NCBI GenBank assembly: GCA_023664955.1
Contig: JAMPEV010000001.1
Span: 662,725-726,724 of the forward strand
Source: Duncaniella sp.
GTDB taxonomy: Bacteria; Bacteroidota; Bacteroidia; Bacteroidales; Muribaculaceae
Direction: 5' to 3'
Length of the DNA stretch: 64,000 bases
Shown: positions 20,514-29,326 of the stretch, piece by piece
Position numbering within the stretch: the first letter of the stretch is position 1
Layout: each line of letters begins with the position of its first letter
Position numbers and translations under genes: made by a program
The notes under the pieces: generated by a model
Told to the model about the DNA's origin: nothing
Seen by the model: only the letters and a program-made list of their open reading frames with translations
Database searches by the model: none

Positions 20514-21761
20514 ATGAAACAGATTTTCCATTTTTCATCCGTTATCGGTCTGGCATTGATTACCGCCTCCTGCTCCGGAAGCGGGAAGAATGGCTCTGAC
20601 AACATTGAGACACAGGATTCCACCAGTACGGTCGTTGCTACAAAAGCATTTGCCGAGTCACCTGTAGTGGGTGAGCGCAAGCTAATCGGTACCGACTCTG
20701 TGGCTATTGTTTCTTTAAGCAAAAAACCTGGAAAAGTGGTACTTAAGGCCAGTGACATAATGGATAACCTGCGAATTGTGCGTCTTGAGAATTCTGATGA
20801 CGCAGTCGTGGGAAATGGAAAGGTGTGGACCGGTGGCGACCGACTTTTCATATATGATGGCCAGGTCGTAAAGCAATTTGACATGTCGGGCAAATATATA
20901 GGCAATGTCGGAGCTCGTGGCCAGGGTCCGGGTGAGTATTCTATCGCTCCTTACAGCATATATATCGATGAGGAGAGCGGTAGAATTTGCTTGTTGCAAT
21001 ATAATGCGGATGCTATCATGACCTACAATATGAATGGAGTGTTTGTCGAGAATATTCCACTTGTACAGAAGGTTAACAAAGGGTTCATGAAAGTGGATTT
21101 GAAAAACAACCGTGTAACAATCGCAGCGTTGATTTTCAAGGGCGATGACAATAGGGTGGTGTGGACACAGGATTTGAAAGGGAATCTGATTTCATCAACC
21201 CCGAGGGAGAGCGTGGTGGTTGTACCCGATTTCTCAAATGAGGTTGAGGGGTGCATGTCGCCTGCTGATGATTCATTCTACTATTCGCTATTCAACATTG
21301 AGGCGAAGACCGATACTCTTTACAAGTATGCGGATGGCGCATTACGCCCTGAATTTACTGTTGATTTTGGTGGCGAGGTTCCGGTGCATGAATTCCTGAG
21401 CTTCCCCAAATTCTATATTGTTTTAACATTCAGCGAGCCGCAACATGTGAGCGAAGGTTCCTACATTATCCCGGCTAATACACCATTTTTGGTGGATAAG
21501 GAGACGCTCAGAGGCGCACCCGCTCAGTTGATGCTTGATAACATCGGCCCGGTTATTTTGGACTCTGACTGGCAGTGGCAGACCTCCGCTGACTATTTCC
21601 TGATGAATATAAATCCGGCATCCCTGCTCAGTATGATAGAAAATGCCCCTGAGGAGCATCCGCTTGTCACTGAAAAGGATATCAAGCGTATGCAAGAGTT
21701 GAGGAAGACAATTGATGAGGAGGACAATAACTATATAGTGATTGGTAAATGGAAGAAATGA
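20514..21761 (+). CDS. 6-bladed beta-propeller lipoprotein (BF3164-like)
   Basis: The 415-residue protein starts with a lipoprotein signal whose lipobox ITASC places the lipidated Cys at residue 20. A low-complexity Ser/Thr/Asp linker follows. The body has repeated propeller-type strands with Asp/Gly turns, such as FIYDGQVVKQFDMSGKYIG and GARGQGPGEYS, the latter typical of Bacteroidetes 6-bladed propeller proteins. It is probably surface- or periplasm-facing; the ligand is unknown. Its stop codon overlaps the ATG of the following LOG-family gene. Confidence 0.82.
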   Translation: MKQIFHFSSVIGLALITASCSGSGKNGSDNIETQDSTSTVVATKAFAESPVVGERKLIGTDSVAIVSLSKKPGKVVLKASDIMDNLRIVRLENSDDAVVGNGKVWTGGDRLFIYDGQVVKQFDMSGKYIGNVGARGQGPGEYSIAPYSIYIDEESGRICLLQYNADAIMTYNMNGVFVENIPLVQKVNKGFMKVDLKNNRVTIAALIFKGDDNRVVWTQDLKGNLISSTPRESVVVVPDFSNEVEGCMSPADDSFYYSLFNIEAKTDTLYKYADGALRPEFTVDFGGEVPVHEFLSFPKFYIVLTFSEPQHVSEGSYIIPANTPFLVDKETLRGAPAQLMLDNIGPVILDSDWQWQTSADYFLMNINPASLLSMIENAPEEHPLVTEKDIKRMQELRKTIDEEDNNYIVIGKWKK

Positions 21762-22321
21762 AGGATGATATAAAGATCGGCGTAGCGGTCTATTGCGCAT
21801 CGTCGCAGAGGGTTAATCCGATGTTTTTGGCCGTAGCCAACGAGACCGGACGGCTTATAGCCGAGGCGGGGCTCACGCTGGTATGTGGCGGTGGAGTGAT
21901 GGGGCTAATGGCGGCTGCGATTGAGGGTTGCACTGAAGCTGGCGGTAAGGCCATTGGTGTGCTACCACACTTCATGATTGAGAAGAAGTGGAACCATCCG
22001 CAATTGACTGAGTGTATCGACACCCCATCGATGCATGTCAGGAAAGAGACCATGGCTCGCTTATCATGTGCGGCAATTGCCCTTCCGGGCGGTATTGGGA
22101 CGCTCGATGAGCTGTGTGAAATCATGACATGGCAGCAACTCGGACTGTTCGCAGGCCCGGTGATAATCGTCAATACTGACGGCTTTTACGACCCATTGAT
22201 TGAGATGTTTCGCAAGATGACCGCCGAGAAGTTCATGCGTGGCGATGCAATCCCGGCAGAGATTGTCACTACCCCGGCAGAGGCCTTGGCGCTCATTCAG
22301 CATCAATGTCAAATGAACTAA
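21758..22321 (+). CDS. LOG/TIGR00730 Rossmann-fold protein (putative nucleotide phosphoribohydrolase)
   Basis: The protein (187 residues from this start) has the two family motifs: the glycine-rich CGGGVMGLM and PGGIGTLDE, the latter holding the catalytic Glu. Members cleave the N-glycosidic bond of nucleoside monophosphates, including cytokinin riboside monophosphates; the substrate in Bacteroidetes is not settled. An ATG at 21749 is in frame, but 21758 is chosen because it gives the ATGA overlap with the lipoprotein stop; only three residues differ. Translational coupling with the lipoprotein is likely. Confidence 0.88.
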   Translation: MKDDIKIGVAVYCASSQRVNPMFLAVANETGRLIAEAGLTLVCGGGVMGLMAAAIEGCTEAGGKAIGVLPHFMIEKKWNHPQLTECIDTPSMHVRKETMARLSCAAIALPGGIGTLDELCEIMTWQQLGLFAGPVIIVNTDGFYDPLIEMFRKMTAEKFMRGDAIPAEIVTTPAEALALIQHQCQMN

Positions 22322-22370
22322 CTCTCCCAAAGATAGTTATAAGAAATTGAGAGGCTTGATAAATAGTAAG

Positions 22371-23189
22371 ATGCAAACCGACAGCATATCGACAAATCGC
22401 ATGCCGCTTTCATGGCAACCCCAAGTGTGCCATGAAAGCGATGCTCCTACCTCGGCGGCCGAACAACTCACTATGACGCTCGGGAAAGTGCCATACATGT
22501 CTGGGTTATCGCCCCGTGAGCGTATCCATCTGCCCGGATATGACTCGGGAGTGCTCTGTTTGGTTCTCGGCATATTCCTCCTTTTGGCCTACAATTCACG
22601 CCACTACTCCACGTTCCTAAAGAATTTCGCCAGCGACCTGTTCTCAGTGCGCCGACGCGACGATGCCTTCTCTGTGCGTACTTTCAGCGAAACCGGAATG
22701 CAGGCTTCGATAGTGCTTTTGGCTTCAATCGGAGAAGGTATTATCATCAATTCCGCCCTTATTATGACCGGGGTAACTATCATATCATCATTCTTCCAAA
22801 TATTGATATTCAGTGTGATAGCCTTGTTGTATTATGTATGGGAACTTGCCGCGTATCGCACTGTCGGGTTCGTGTTTACCGATAAATTCACCAGCAAGCA
22901 ATGGATAAAGGGCTTCAACGCCTCCCAAGCACTTCTCGGCATTGCTATAATAATTCCGGCACTATTCGTGCTATTCAATCCCGATGCTTCCGACATTGTG
23001 GTCCCATTGGCGGTTTTTGTATACATATTCACTCGTTTAATCTTTATTTTCAAAGGATTTAGACTTTTTTACGACAATTTTGGCTCATTACTCTATTTTA
23101 TTTTGTACCTTTGCACTCTCGAAATAGTACCCATTGTCGTAATCTACCGAATAGTGCTGTTTCTTATTAATACACAACCCCTAAACTAA
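22371..23189 (+). CDS. DUF4271 integral membrane protein
   Basis: A 272-residue protein of the DUF4271 family, which in Bacteroidetes is regularly found just upstream of hemD. The N-terminal 60 residues are soluble. They are followed by about six hydrophobic segments, beginning GVLCLVLGIFLLLAY, with a polar loop RRRDDAFSVRTFSE between the first two. The ATG at 22371 is preferred over an in-frame TTG at 22347. Its function is unknown; the neighbourhood suggests a link to heme synthesis or envelope assembly. A promoter-like TACCTTTG lies inside its 3' end. Confidence 0.8.
   Translation: MQTDSISTNRMPLSWQPQVCHESDAPTSAAEQLTMTLGKVPYMSGLSPRERIHLPGYDSGVLCLVLGIFLLLAYNSRHYSTFLKNFASDLFSVRRRDDAFSVRTFSETGMQASIVLLASIGEGIIINSALIMTGVTIISSFFQILIFSVIALLYYVWELAAYRTVGFVFTDKFTSKQWIKGFNASQALLGIAIIIPALFVLFNPDASDIVVPLAVFVYIFTRLIFIFKGFRLFYDNFGSLLYFILYLCTLEIVPIVVIYRIVLFLINTQPLN
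23079..23113 (+). promoter_or_regulatory. Candidate internal promoter for hemD
   Basis: TACCTTTG at 23106-23113, inside the DUF4271 coding region, matches the -7 consensus perfectly. A TTTG lies at 23079-23082, with a 23-bp gap that is slightly long. It would start a transcript about 80 nt before hemD. Chance occurrence in a hydrophobic coding stretch remains possible. Confidence 0.35.
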
Positions 23190-23198
23190 GAACGTCTC

Positions 23199-23951
23199 GT
23201 GAAAGTTAAGAAAGTATTAGTATCGCAACCCAAACCCTCCTCCGATAAGTCACCCTACTATGACATTGCCGAGAAGTATGGCGTGGAAATTGAATTCCGT
23301 CCATTCATCAAAGTCGAAGGCCTAACAGCAAAAGAATTCAGACAGTCAAAGATCACAATATCTGATTTTACCGCGATTATTTTTACCGCACGCACTGCCG
23401 TTGACCATTTCTTCCGTCTATGCGAAGAGATGCGAATCACAATCCCCGACACTCTGAAATATTTCTGCACCACAGAGTCAATCGCTCTTTACTTGCAGAA
23501 GTATATCGTATACCGCAAGCGCAAAATTTTCCATGGCGAAACCGGGAAGCTCGACAGCCTGCTGCCGTTCCTCATTAAGCATAAGAAAGAGAAGTTTCTT
23601 TACATTGTGTCGGATGTGCATAAGGAGGACTCCTCGATACTTGATGCCAACGGTATCAACTACACTAAGGCTGTGATGTATCGAACTGTATCCAACGATT
23701 TTGGCCCTGATGAAAAGTTTGACTATGATATGCTCCTATTCTTCAGCCCCGCTGGAATCGATTCCCTTTTGAAGAATTTCCCCGGATTTGAGCAGAAGGA
23801 TATTCAGATTGGTTGTTTCGGTGCCACAACCGCGCAGGCAGTTCGTAATGCCGGACTTCGTCTGGACCTTGAGGCTCCATCGGTGAAATCTCCCTCCATG
23901 ACGGCCGCTCTCGACAATTTCCTTAAGGAAGATTCGGCAAATAATAAATAA
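23199..23951 (+). CDS. hemD: Uroporphyrinogen-III synthase
   Basis: Cyclises hydroxymethylbilane to uroporphyrinogen III in heme/corrin synthesis. The 250-residue protein has two alternating alpha/beta domains, with family-like segments AIIFTARTAVDHFFRL near residues 64-80 and LLFFSPAGIDSLLKNF near 180, then IGCFGATTAQAVRNAGL. The start is GTG at 23199. It lies 9 bp after DUF4271 and 33 bp before rnpA. HemD diverges strongly in sequence, so the call rests on these motifs and on the DUF4271-hemD-rnpA order. Confidence 0.88.
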   Translation: MKVKKVLVSQPKPSSDKSPYYDIAEKYGVEIEFRPFIKVEGLTAKEFRQSKITISDFTAIIFTARTAVDHFFRLCEEMRITIPDTLKYFCTTESIALYLQKYIVYRKRKIFHGETGKLDSLLPFLIKHKKEKFLYIVSDVHKEDSSILDANGINYTKAVMYRTVSNDFGPDEKFDYDMLLFFSPAGIDSLLKNFPGFEQKDIQIGCFGATTAQAVRNAGLRLDLEAPSVKSPSMTAALDNFLKEDSANNK

Positions 23952-23984
23952 TAGAATACCCGAAAGCTAACAGGATAACCGCCG

Positions 23985-24371
23985 ATGCAAGGTCTGAGGT
24001 TATACAAAATAGAAAAGCTCCGCAGCGAGATTGCCATAGGTCAGCTCTTTGACCGCAGCAATCCCGCTGTTGACTCTATTATGGCATATCCCCTGAGGGC
24101 TTCGTGGAAGATAAACTACAAGCGGACGGTAAGTTGCCCTCAGTTTCTGGTTTCCATTCCCAAGAAGCGTATCCGCCACGCCGTTGACCGCGTGCTGATG
24201 CGCCGTCGTGTGCGTGAGACCTACCGACTTAATCGTGACCTCTTCCCTATCGACTTGCCGATTGACTTGGCCTTTATCTATGTGGCAAATGAGACTTTGC
24301 CTTACTCAAAAGTAGAGAATGCCGTAAGGCGAATCCTTGGAAAAATTAACGAGAAAGTGAGAGAAGAATAG
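23985..24371 (+). CDS. rnpA: Ribonuclease P protein component
   Basis: Protein cofactor of RNase P, which matures tRNA 5' ends. The 128-residue protein shows the N-terminal LRLYKIEKLRSEIAIGQLF strand-helix and the diagnostic basic helix RVLMRRRVRETYRLN at about residues 69-83, equivalent to the RNR motif. It lies 33 bp after hemD, and yidD follows 57 bp later, the conserved rnpA-yidD pair of many bacteria. Confidence 0.93.
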   Translation: MQGLRLYKIEKLRSEIAIGQLFDRSNPAVDSIMAYPLRASWKINYKRTVSCPQFLVSIPKKRIRHAVDRVLMRRRVRETYRLNRDLFPIDLPIDLAFIYVANETLPYSKVENAVRRILGKINEKVREE

Positions 24372-24428
24372 GTTGGCGATTTATCGGTTCTCTTAACATT
24401 CCGAACCTTATTTCAAATACAAAAGTCA

Positions 24429-24641
24429 ATGCTTAAACAGATTTTCATATTGCCAATCCGATTTTATCAGCTTTGCATATCACCGATGCTGCCGGCATCG
24501 TGCCGGTACACGCCCACGTGCAGCCAGTATGCCATCGAAGCCATCAGCAAGCATGGCATACTTAAAGGGGGCTATCTCACCGTGCGACGTGTCCTTCGCT
24601 GTCACCCCTGGGGCGGCTCAGGATATGATCCTGTACCTTAA
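24429..24641 (+). CDS. yidD: Membrane protein insertion efficiency factor YidD
   Basis: A 70-residue protein with the full family signature: an amphipathic N-terminal segment [20 protein letters not shown], the cysteine pair in [11 protein letters not shown], and the terminal [12 protein letters not shown]. It assists YidC-dependent membrane insertion at the inner face of the cytoplasmic membrane. It follows rnpA directly, with no rpmH or yidC beside it in this window. Confidence 0.95.
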   Translation: MLKQIFILPIRFYQLCISPMLPASCRYTPTCSQYAIEAISKHGILKGGYLTVRRVLRCHPWGGSGYDPVP

Positions 24642-24753
24642 CTATAATTAATTCTGATGTTGATAGTTGCGTTATCTATTATATCTCCGATATGCTGATT
24701 CCGGTAGCCTTTAGTATCATGGATATAAATGGATAAAAGAGCGGAATGATGAG

Positions 24754-24800
24754 AATAAAAAATCACCCAAATTTAACCGAAGTGGGTGTAAAATTGGGTG
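24754..24800 (-). terminator. Terminator downstream of tRNA-Ala
   Basis: Read on the minus strand, CACCCAATTTTA (24800-24789) pairs with TAAATTTGGGTG (24775-24764), one mismatch, followed by ATTTTTTATT. This stem plus T-run sits 36 bp past the tRNA-Ala 3' end. Between yidD and here (24642-24753) nothing else was recognised. Confidence 0.6.
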
Positions 24801-24836
24801 TTGTGTTTGTAACTTGCTGATTTTAAGCTGATATTG

Positions 24837-24910
24837 TGGAGTATAGCGGACTCGAACCGCTCACCTCGACACTGCCAGTGTCGCGCTCTAGCCAGATGAG
24901 CTAATACCCC
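24837..24910 (-). tRNA. trnA: tRNA-Ala (anticodon GGC)
   Basis: On the minus strand the acceptor GGGGTAT pairs with ATACTCC, including the G3-U70 wobble that is the identity element for alanine, and the discriminator is A. The anticodon stem CGACA/TGTCG holds loop CTGGCAG with anticodon GGC. The T arm contains GGTTCGAGTCC. CCA is not encoded. The gene has its own promoter upstream and a terminator downstream, so it is a single-gene unit. Confidence 0.96.
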
Positions 24911-24934
24911 GGAACTTTGCAAGTAGGCAGGATT

Positions 24935-24978
24935 GGATGGAATCTACGATTACGCCAGACTGGATAGGATCTACGATT
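24935..24978. repeat. Short direct repeat upstream of tRNA-Ala
   Basis: GGATGGAATCTACGATT at 24935-24951 and GGATAGGATCTACGATT at 24962-24978 share 15 of 17 positions with a 27-bp period. They lie in the 5' leader of the tRNA precursor. No function is known. Confidence 0.5.
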
Positions 24979-25009
24979 TTGGGAGATTCAGCCATTCCAT
25001 ACACTGCTG

Positions 25010-25041
25010 CAAAGGTAATTAGTATTTTTGACTCTTGCAAA
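25010..25041 (-). promoter_or_regulatory. Bacteroidetes promoter for tRNA-Ala
   Basis: On the minus strand a -33 TTTG (25041-25038) and a -7 TACCTTTG (25017-25010) are separated by exactly 20 bp. It points towards tRNA-Ala and gives a precursor leader of about 90 nt. Confidence 0.75.
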
Positions 25042-25067
25042 TGGTTTGTGATTTTTTAACGGAGTAG

Positions 25068-26066
25068 TTATTTCGGTTTGGATGCGTTGACGCCTTGTGT
25101 GTGTTTAGCTTTATTTGTCATTAACATACCGATAATAATTACCACCATGGCCAGTACTTGAATCCATTTCAATGTCGCCACACCCATTATCACAGATGCC
25201 ACGGCAGCTACCACCGGCAGAAGATATTGGTACATCGAAACTAATTCACTACCAATCAGCTTTATAGCCGGATTAATAAGGAAATAAGAAAGGAATGTCG
25301 GACAGATGATAACAAACGCTATGCATAGCCATGGCATGTACTCAGATGTGTGGAATATCTGTGCTTGTGGGAAATGTGGCAGTAAAAGTAACATCGGTAG
25401 GCATGCCATAAGGAATACCCATCGCAGCAGCGACATGGGACGGTAAAGGTGGGTGGGGCCTTCGAGGATGACGAGATAAAAAGCGTAACACATCGTTGAA
25501 GCCAGTGCCAGACAGTCGCCGAGGATGTTATCGGTTCCCTTCTCGCCAGAATGTTGCATTATTATCACAAGAAACGCACCAATAAAGCCTACTACTACGC
25601 CGGCAATTTCCAAAAACGATGTCCGTTTGTGTTGGAAGAGGATTCCTATAAGAATCACAAACACCGGCGGGAAAGTCATGATTATCGACACGTCTATCGG
25701 GTCGGCATATCGCAGCGACAGGTTGAAAAGGAACATGAACATAAACAGTCCTAATGCACCGCCCAAGAACACCTTCAGATAGTCGGATTTTGCTATTTTC
25801 TCAGGTTTAAGGAACAGCGACGCAATCCATATCAGAATGCAGCCTCCACCGAGACGGAACACCGTCACATCCAGAGCCGACATCCAGTGGGGAATAAGAA
25901 TTTTCACCACCGGAATATTCACGCCGAAGAACACAGTTGAGAGAAATATAAAGAAATTACCCCATAGGGTGGCACTGACCGACCTTCCATCGCTCGGAGG
26001 TGGTGTGACAGATTTGTTGGTTGGAGAAGAGTTGTAAGTCTGGTTGTCGCTATTTGTATTGTCCAT
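25068..26066 (-). CDS. EamA/DMT-family transporter
   Basis: A 332-residue inner-membrane protein with about ten hydrophobic helices arranged as two EamA repeats of five. The first repeat starts LWGNFFIFLSTVFFGVNIPVVK after a polar N-terminal tail of about 30 residues. The DMT superfamily exports amino acids, metabolites or drugs; the substrate cannot be told. The gene stands alone. The 321 bp between it and lutA (26067-26387) hold no convincing gene or promoter. Confidence 0.88.
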   Translation of the reverse strand: MDNTNSDNQTYNSSPTNKSVTPPPSDGRSVSATLWGNFFIFLSTVFFGVNIPVVKILIPHWMSALDVTVFRLGGGCILIWIASLFLKPEKIAKSDYLKVFLGGALGLFMFMFLFNLSLRYADPIDVSIIMTFPPVFVILIGILFQHKRTSFLEIAGVVVGFIGAFLVIIMQHSGEKGTDNILGDCLALASTMCYAFYLVILEGPTHLYRPMSLLRWVFLMACLPMLLLLPHFPQAQIFHTSEYMPWLCIAFVIICPTFLSYFLINPAIKLIGSELVSMYQYLLPVVAAVASVIMGVATLKWIQVLAMVVIIIGMLMTNKAKHTQGVNASKPK

Positions 26067-26387
26067 AATTGTAGATTTTATGATTACTTAAGAAAAACTA
26101 CTCTTCTTTATTCTTACTAAAGAGAAGGTGTTGAGAGAGTCCAATTGACAGCCGGTATGTATAGCTGTCCGGGCATTGAACCTCGTGTGCTATTTCTGTC
26201 AGATATTGAAACGTTGTCACTTATAATATTTAAACAGATATCAATGAATAAAGTTGCATAGCGACGTAATCTACGATGAACAAATCTGCGAACCAAAGCG
26301 TATAAAAGGAATAGAGCAGGACTGAAAAGAGGTGATGTTATTTTCCTATGTGCAAAGCCGGCTCGGTAACTCAATTACTTTTCAACG

Positions 26388-27134
26388 ATGAAGGTAGGTT
26401 TTTTTGTGCCATGTTATGTTGACGCAATGGCTCCCCAAGCAGCCATTTCAAGTTTTGAACTGCTCAGGCGTTTTAACCTCGATGTCAATTATATCGAGCA
26501 GGCGGCTTGTTGTGGCTTGCCTCTCACAGATATGGGCTATGACCATAAGGCGTGTGTACTGGAGAAGAATGTGGTAAAATGGATTTCAGGTTACGATTAT
26601 ATTGTCATCCCGTCAGGAATCTGCACCGATCAGATGAGAAATCACCTCGTGGCTATTCCTCAGACTCCCGAAGTTAAGCATATCCGCGAGACAACATGCG
26701 ACATCGTGGAGTTTCTTCACGATGTCCTTCAAGTCAAGAGTATGCCATGGGCGAAATTCCCTCATAAAGTGGCACTCCACAACGGATGTCACTCTCTTCG
26801 CTCCCTCCACCAAGCGCGACCGACAGAGCTGATGATTCCCGATTTCTCAAAGACAGCTGACCTCCTCAACCTTGTGGAAGGGCTTGAGGTAGCCTATGCC
26901 ACCCGGAAAGACGAATGTTGTGGATTCGGCGGAGTTTTCTCGATATGGGATGAAAGTTGTTCCACTCAGCAAGGACTCGACAAAGTTAGCGACTATGAGC
27001 GCAACGGGCTGAAATATGTCACATCGGCCGATTTCTCGTGCCTTATGCACCAGCAGTGTGTGGCACGCAAATATGGCGTGGACATTAAGACTTATTACAT
27101 CGCTGAGATTCTCAATGGTGATGCAAAGGAATAG
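26388..27134 (+). CDS. lutA: L-lactate oxidation Fe-S subunit LutA (YkgE)
   Basis: First component of the LutABC (YkgEFG) complex that oxidises L-lactate to pyruvate. The 248-residue protein has two cysteine-rich CCG domains: ACCGLP near residue 42 and DECCGFGG near residue 180, preceded by the family NGCHSLR. The N terminus KVGFFVPCYVDAMAP is typical. It is followed 30 bp later by lutB. Confidence 0.93.
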   Translation: MKVGFFVPCYVDAMAPQAAISSFELLRRFNLDVNYIEQAACCGLPLTDMGYDHKACVLEKNVVKWISGYDYIVIPSGICTDQMRNHLVAIPQTPEVKHIRETTCDIVEFLHDVLQVKSMPWAKFPHKVALHNGCHSLRSLHQARPTELMIPDFSKTADLLNLVEGLEVAYATRKDECCGFGGVFSIWDESCSTQQGLDKVSDYERNGLKYVTSADFSCLMHQQCVARKYGVDIKTYYIAEILNGDAKE

Positions 27135-27164
27135 CAATGTAGAACTTATTATACACCACACGAT

Positions 27165-28538
27165 ATGAGCCAGATTAACCAAGTGAAATTAGGGGCAAAA
27201 TTCATAGCCGATATCCCTCACCGCATCAGTCACGACCGTTGCCTATGGGCAGCGAGAATGAGACGCGACAGCGTGGCGCAGCAGATTCCCGAATGGGAAG
27301 AGATGCGTGAACTCGCGTCGCAGGTGAAACGCCACACGCTTTCCCACCTTCACGACTATCTTGAAATGTTTGAGACCAGACTGAAGGAGAATGGAGTGCA
27401 TGTCCATTGGGCTACTGATGCCGATGAACATAACGCCATCGTACTCGAAATTTTCAAGAGCCATGGAGTGAAAGTGGTGACAAAAGGCAAATCAATGCTT
27501 ATGGATGAATGTGGAATGAGGGAATTTCTAATTAAACATGGCATCGAGGTGTATGAAGCTGATTTAGGTGAACGTATCCAGCAACTCGACGACCAGCGTG
27601 CGTCGCATATCGTGATGCCGGCTATCCATAAGCTGCGCGGCGATGTGGCACGTCTGTTTGCCGAAAAGCTCGGAAGTGATCCGGATATCGATGATCCACC
27701 ATATCTCAACAGTGTGATGCGCAAGGATATGCGCCAGCATTACATCCATGCTGATGCCGGAATGAACGGTGTGAATTTCGGAATAGCCGAAACCGGTGGA
27801 ATTGTTGTGTGTACTAACGAGGGAAATGCCGACATAAGCGCCAATGTACCACCCCTTTTCGTTGCGAGCATGGGCATAGAGAAGCTGATCCCCTCGCAGA
27901 AGGAGCTCGCTATGTTTATCCGTCTCCTTTCCCGCAGTGCACTGGGACTCGATATCACTCAGTATACAAGCCATTATCATGGTCCGCGAAAGGGACAAGA
28001 GATGCATGTGGTGATTGTGGACAATGGTCGCACGTCGCGACTTGGAAGTGACTATTACGAAGTGCTGAAGTGTATCCGTTGTGGTGCATGCATGAACACT
28101 TGCCCTGTGTTCCGTCGCACCTCCGGACTAAGCTACGATGCTCCCTATATGGGGCCGATAGGGTCAGTGCTGGAACCAAGTTACGACCTCGACCGCTATG
28201 CCCGACTGCCATATTCCTGCACACACTGCGGTTCTTGTGGGAATGTATGCCCGGTGAAAGTACCTATTCCCGACTTGATATTCTACTGGCGCGATGTGGT
28301 GGTGAAAGAAGGGAAGGACCAACTTTCCCATCGTATCGAGGAAACAGGGATGGAAATTGTGCTACGCAACGCCACTAATCTTTCCCATGCCGAGAAATTA
28401 GGGCTTTGGGCATTGCGCAATCTGCCAAAAAGTTTATTGGAATCCGGTCTTAACCCGTGGGCTAAGGGTCACGCCAACCCCATTCCACCAGCAGAAACAT
28501 TCCGCCAATACTACGCCAGGAAATATCCTAAACAATAG
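27165..28538 (+). CDS. lutB: L-lactate oxidation Fe-S protein LutB (YkgF)
   Basis: The 457-residue subunit combines an N-terminal LUD domain with two ferredoxin-type clusters: CIRCGACMNTCP near residue 305 and CTHCGSCGNVCP near residue 350. These would bind 4Fe-4S centres for electron transfer. The C terminus carries the DUF3390-like helical tail ending FRQYYARKYPK. lutC follows only after 167 bp because a tandem repeat occupies the gap. Confidence 0.94.
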   Translation: MSQINQVKLGAKFIADIPHRISHDRCLWAARMRRDSVAQQIPEWEEMRELASQVKRHTLSHLHDYLEMFETRLKENGVHVHWATDADEHNAIVLEIFKSHGVKVVTKGKSMLMDECGMREFLIKHGIEVYEADLGERIQQLDDQRASHIVMPAIHKLRGDVARLFAEKLGSDPDIDDPPYLNSVMRKDMRQHYIHADAGMNGVNFGIAETGGIVVCTNEGNADISANVPPLFVASMGIEKLIPSQKELAMFIRLLSRSALGLDITQYTSHYHGPRKGQEMHVVIVDNGRTSRLGSDYYEVLKCIRCGACMNTCPVFRRTSGLSYDAPYMGPIGSVLEPSYDLDRYARLPYSCTHCGSCGNVCPVKVPIPDLIFYWRDVVVKEGKDQLSHRIEETGMEIVLRNATNLSHAEKLGLWALRNLPKSLLESGLNPWAKGHANPIPPAETFRQYYARKYPKQ

Positions 28539-28560
28539 GATGCCGACCTGCAAGCCGCCA

Positions 28561-28656
28561 GTAGGGACGCTCCATGGAGCGTCCTCCCCGATAGGATTCG
28601 CCGAAACAGCAAATCTATGGAGCGTCCTCCCCGATAGGATATGTTGAAACAGCAAA
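28561..28656. repeat. Dispersed palindromic repeat, tandem copy inside lutB-lutC gap
   Basis: GTAGGGAC is followed by the perfect palindrome GGACGCTCCATGGAGCGTCC at 28565-28584. A 40-bp unit (28574-28613) is repeated at 28617-28656 with a 43-bp period and a few differences. The unit includes CCTCCCCGATAGGAT and GAAACAGCAAA. Related elements occur at 32486, 37840 and 54513. Confidence 0.75.
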
Positions 28657-28705
28657 AACAACGGAGAGGCGATGTCGTGATATCAATCATATAAAACAAA
28701 CAAAT

Positions 28706-29296
28706 ATGGAAACAAAGAAAACATCACGTGATATAATAATGGACCGCATCCTCATGTCGCAACCCGATCCGGTGGAGCGTCCTTACATACCCATGTTTAC
28801 CGTTGAGGGGGACCCTTTGGTGAATTTCATCACGCATCTCCAAAATTTCGATGGTTCAGCTATAATGTTTAAATCTCGCCGTGATGCCTTAGAATGGCTA
28901 CAGAAAAACATTGACACCGGGAATAAGCGTGTCTACTCTTCTCTACCCGACTACTCTGGAAATGTGAACGACGCGGAGGTCGCTGACCCCCACGCCGCTA
29001 ATGTAGTGGATGTTTGTGTGGCAAATGGACTATTGGGTGTCGGTGAGACGGGCTCGATTTATGTCACTGACGAGTCACTCGGACTTGCAGCTTGTGCCCT
29101 TTTTTCGACAGACCTGTATCTACTTCTCGATAAGACAAAAATCGTTGACGGGATGCACACGGCCTATAGAGATATTGACCTGACCGACAATCATTACGGC
29201 TCGTTCTTCACCGGTCCGTCAGCCACAGCCGATATCGAAGCAGTCCATATCACGGGTGCACAAGGTGAAATCACCCTGACCGCACTGCTATATTAG
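28706..29296 (+). CDS. lutC: LUD-domain protein LutC (YkgG)
   Basis: Third LutABC component, 196 residues, with a single LUD domain. Visible features are the nucleotide-binding-like region DVCVANGLLGVGETGSIYV and the C-terminal FFTGPSATADIEAV-HITGAQG, which is conserved in LutC. It lacks the cysteines of LutA and LutB. It shares orientation with lutAB but is separated from lutB by a 167-bp gap holding palindromic repeats, so expression may be uncoupled. No promoter match was found in the gap. Confidence 0.92.
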   Translation: METKKTSRDIIMDRILMSQPDPVERPYIPMFTVEGDPLVNFITHLQNFDGSAIMFKSRRDALEWLQKNIDTGNKRVYSSLPDYSGNVNDAEVADPHAANVVDVCVANGLLGVGETGSIYVTDESLGLAACALFSTDLYLLLDKTKIVDGMHTAYRDIDLTDNHYGSFFTGPSATADIEAVHITGAQGEITLTALLY

Positions 29297-29326
29297 GCAC
29301 ACTTTAAGTAAGTGAGTAGAATTATT

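Noticed and set aside
24764-24800. Inverted repeat beside tRNA-Ala as an integrative-element attachment site
   Set aside because: No duplicated tRNA 3' end or integrase is present; with its T-run it is better explained as the tRNA terminator.
26117-26374. 85-codon minus-strand ORF between the EamA gene and lutA
   Set aside because: Basic, Arg-rich composition without domain, promoter or sensible start; it looks like a chance frame in an intergenic region.
28574-28656. Tandem 40-bp repeat as a CRISPR fragment
   Set aside because: Only two copies, almost no spacer between them, and homologous copies scattered elsewhere; no cas genes.
28721-28734. TCACGTGA at the start of lutC as a second parS site
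   Set aside because: Only the 8-bp core is palindromic; the outer bases do not match parS.
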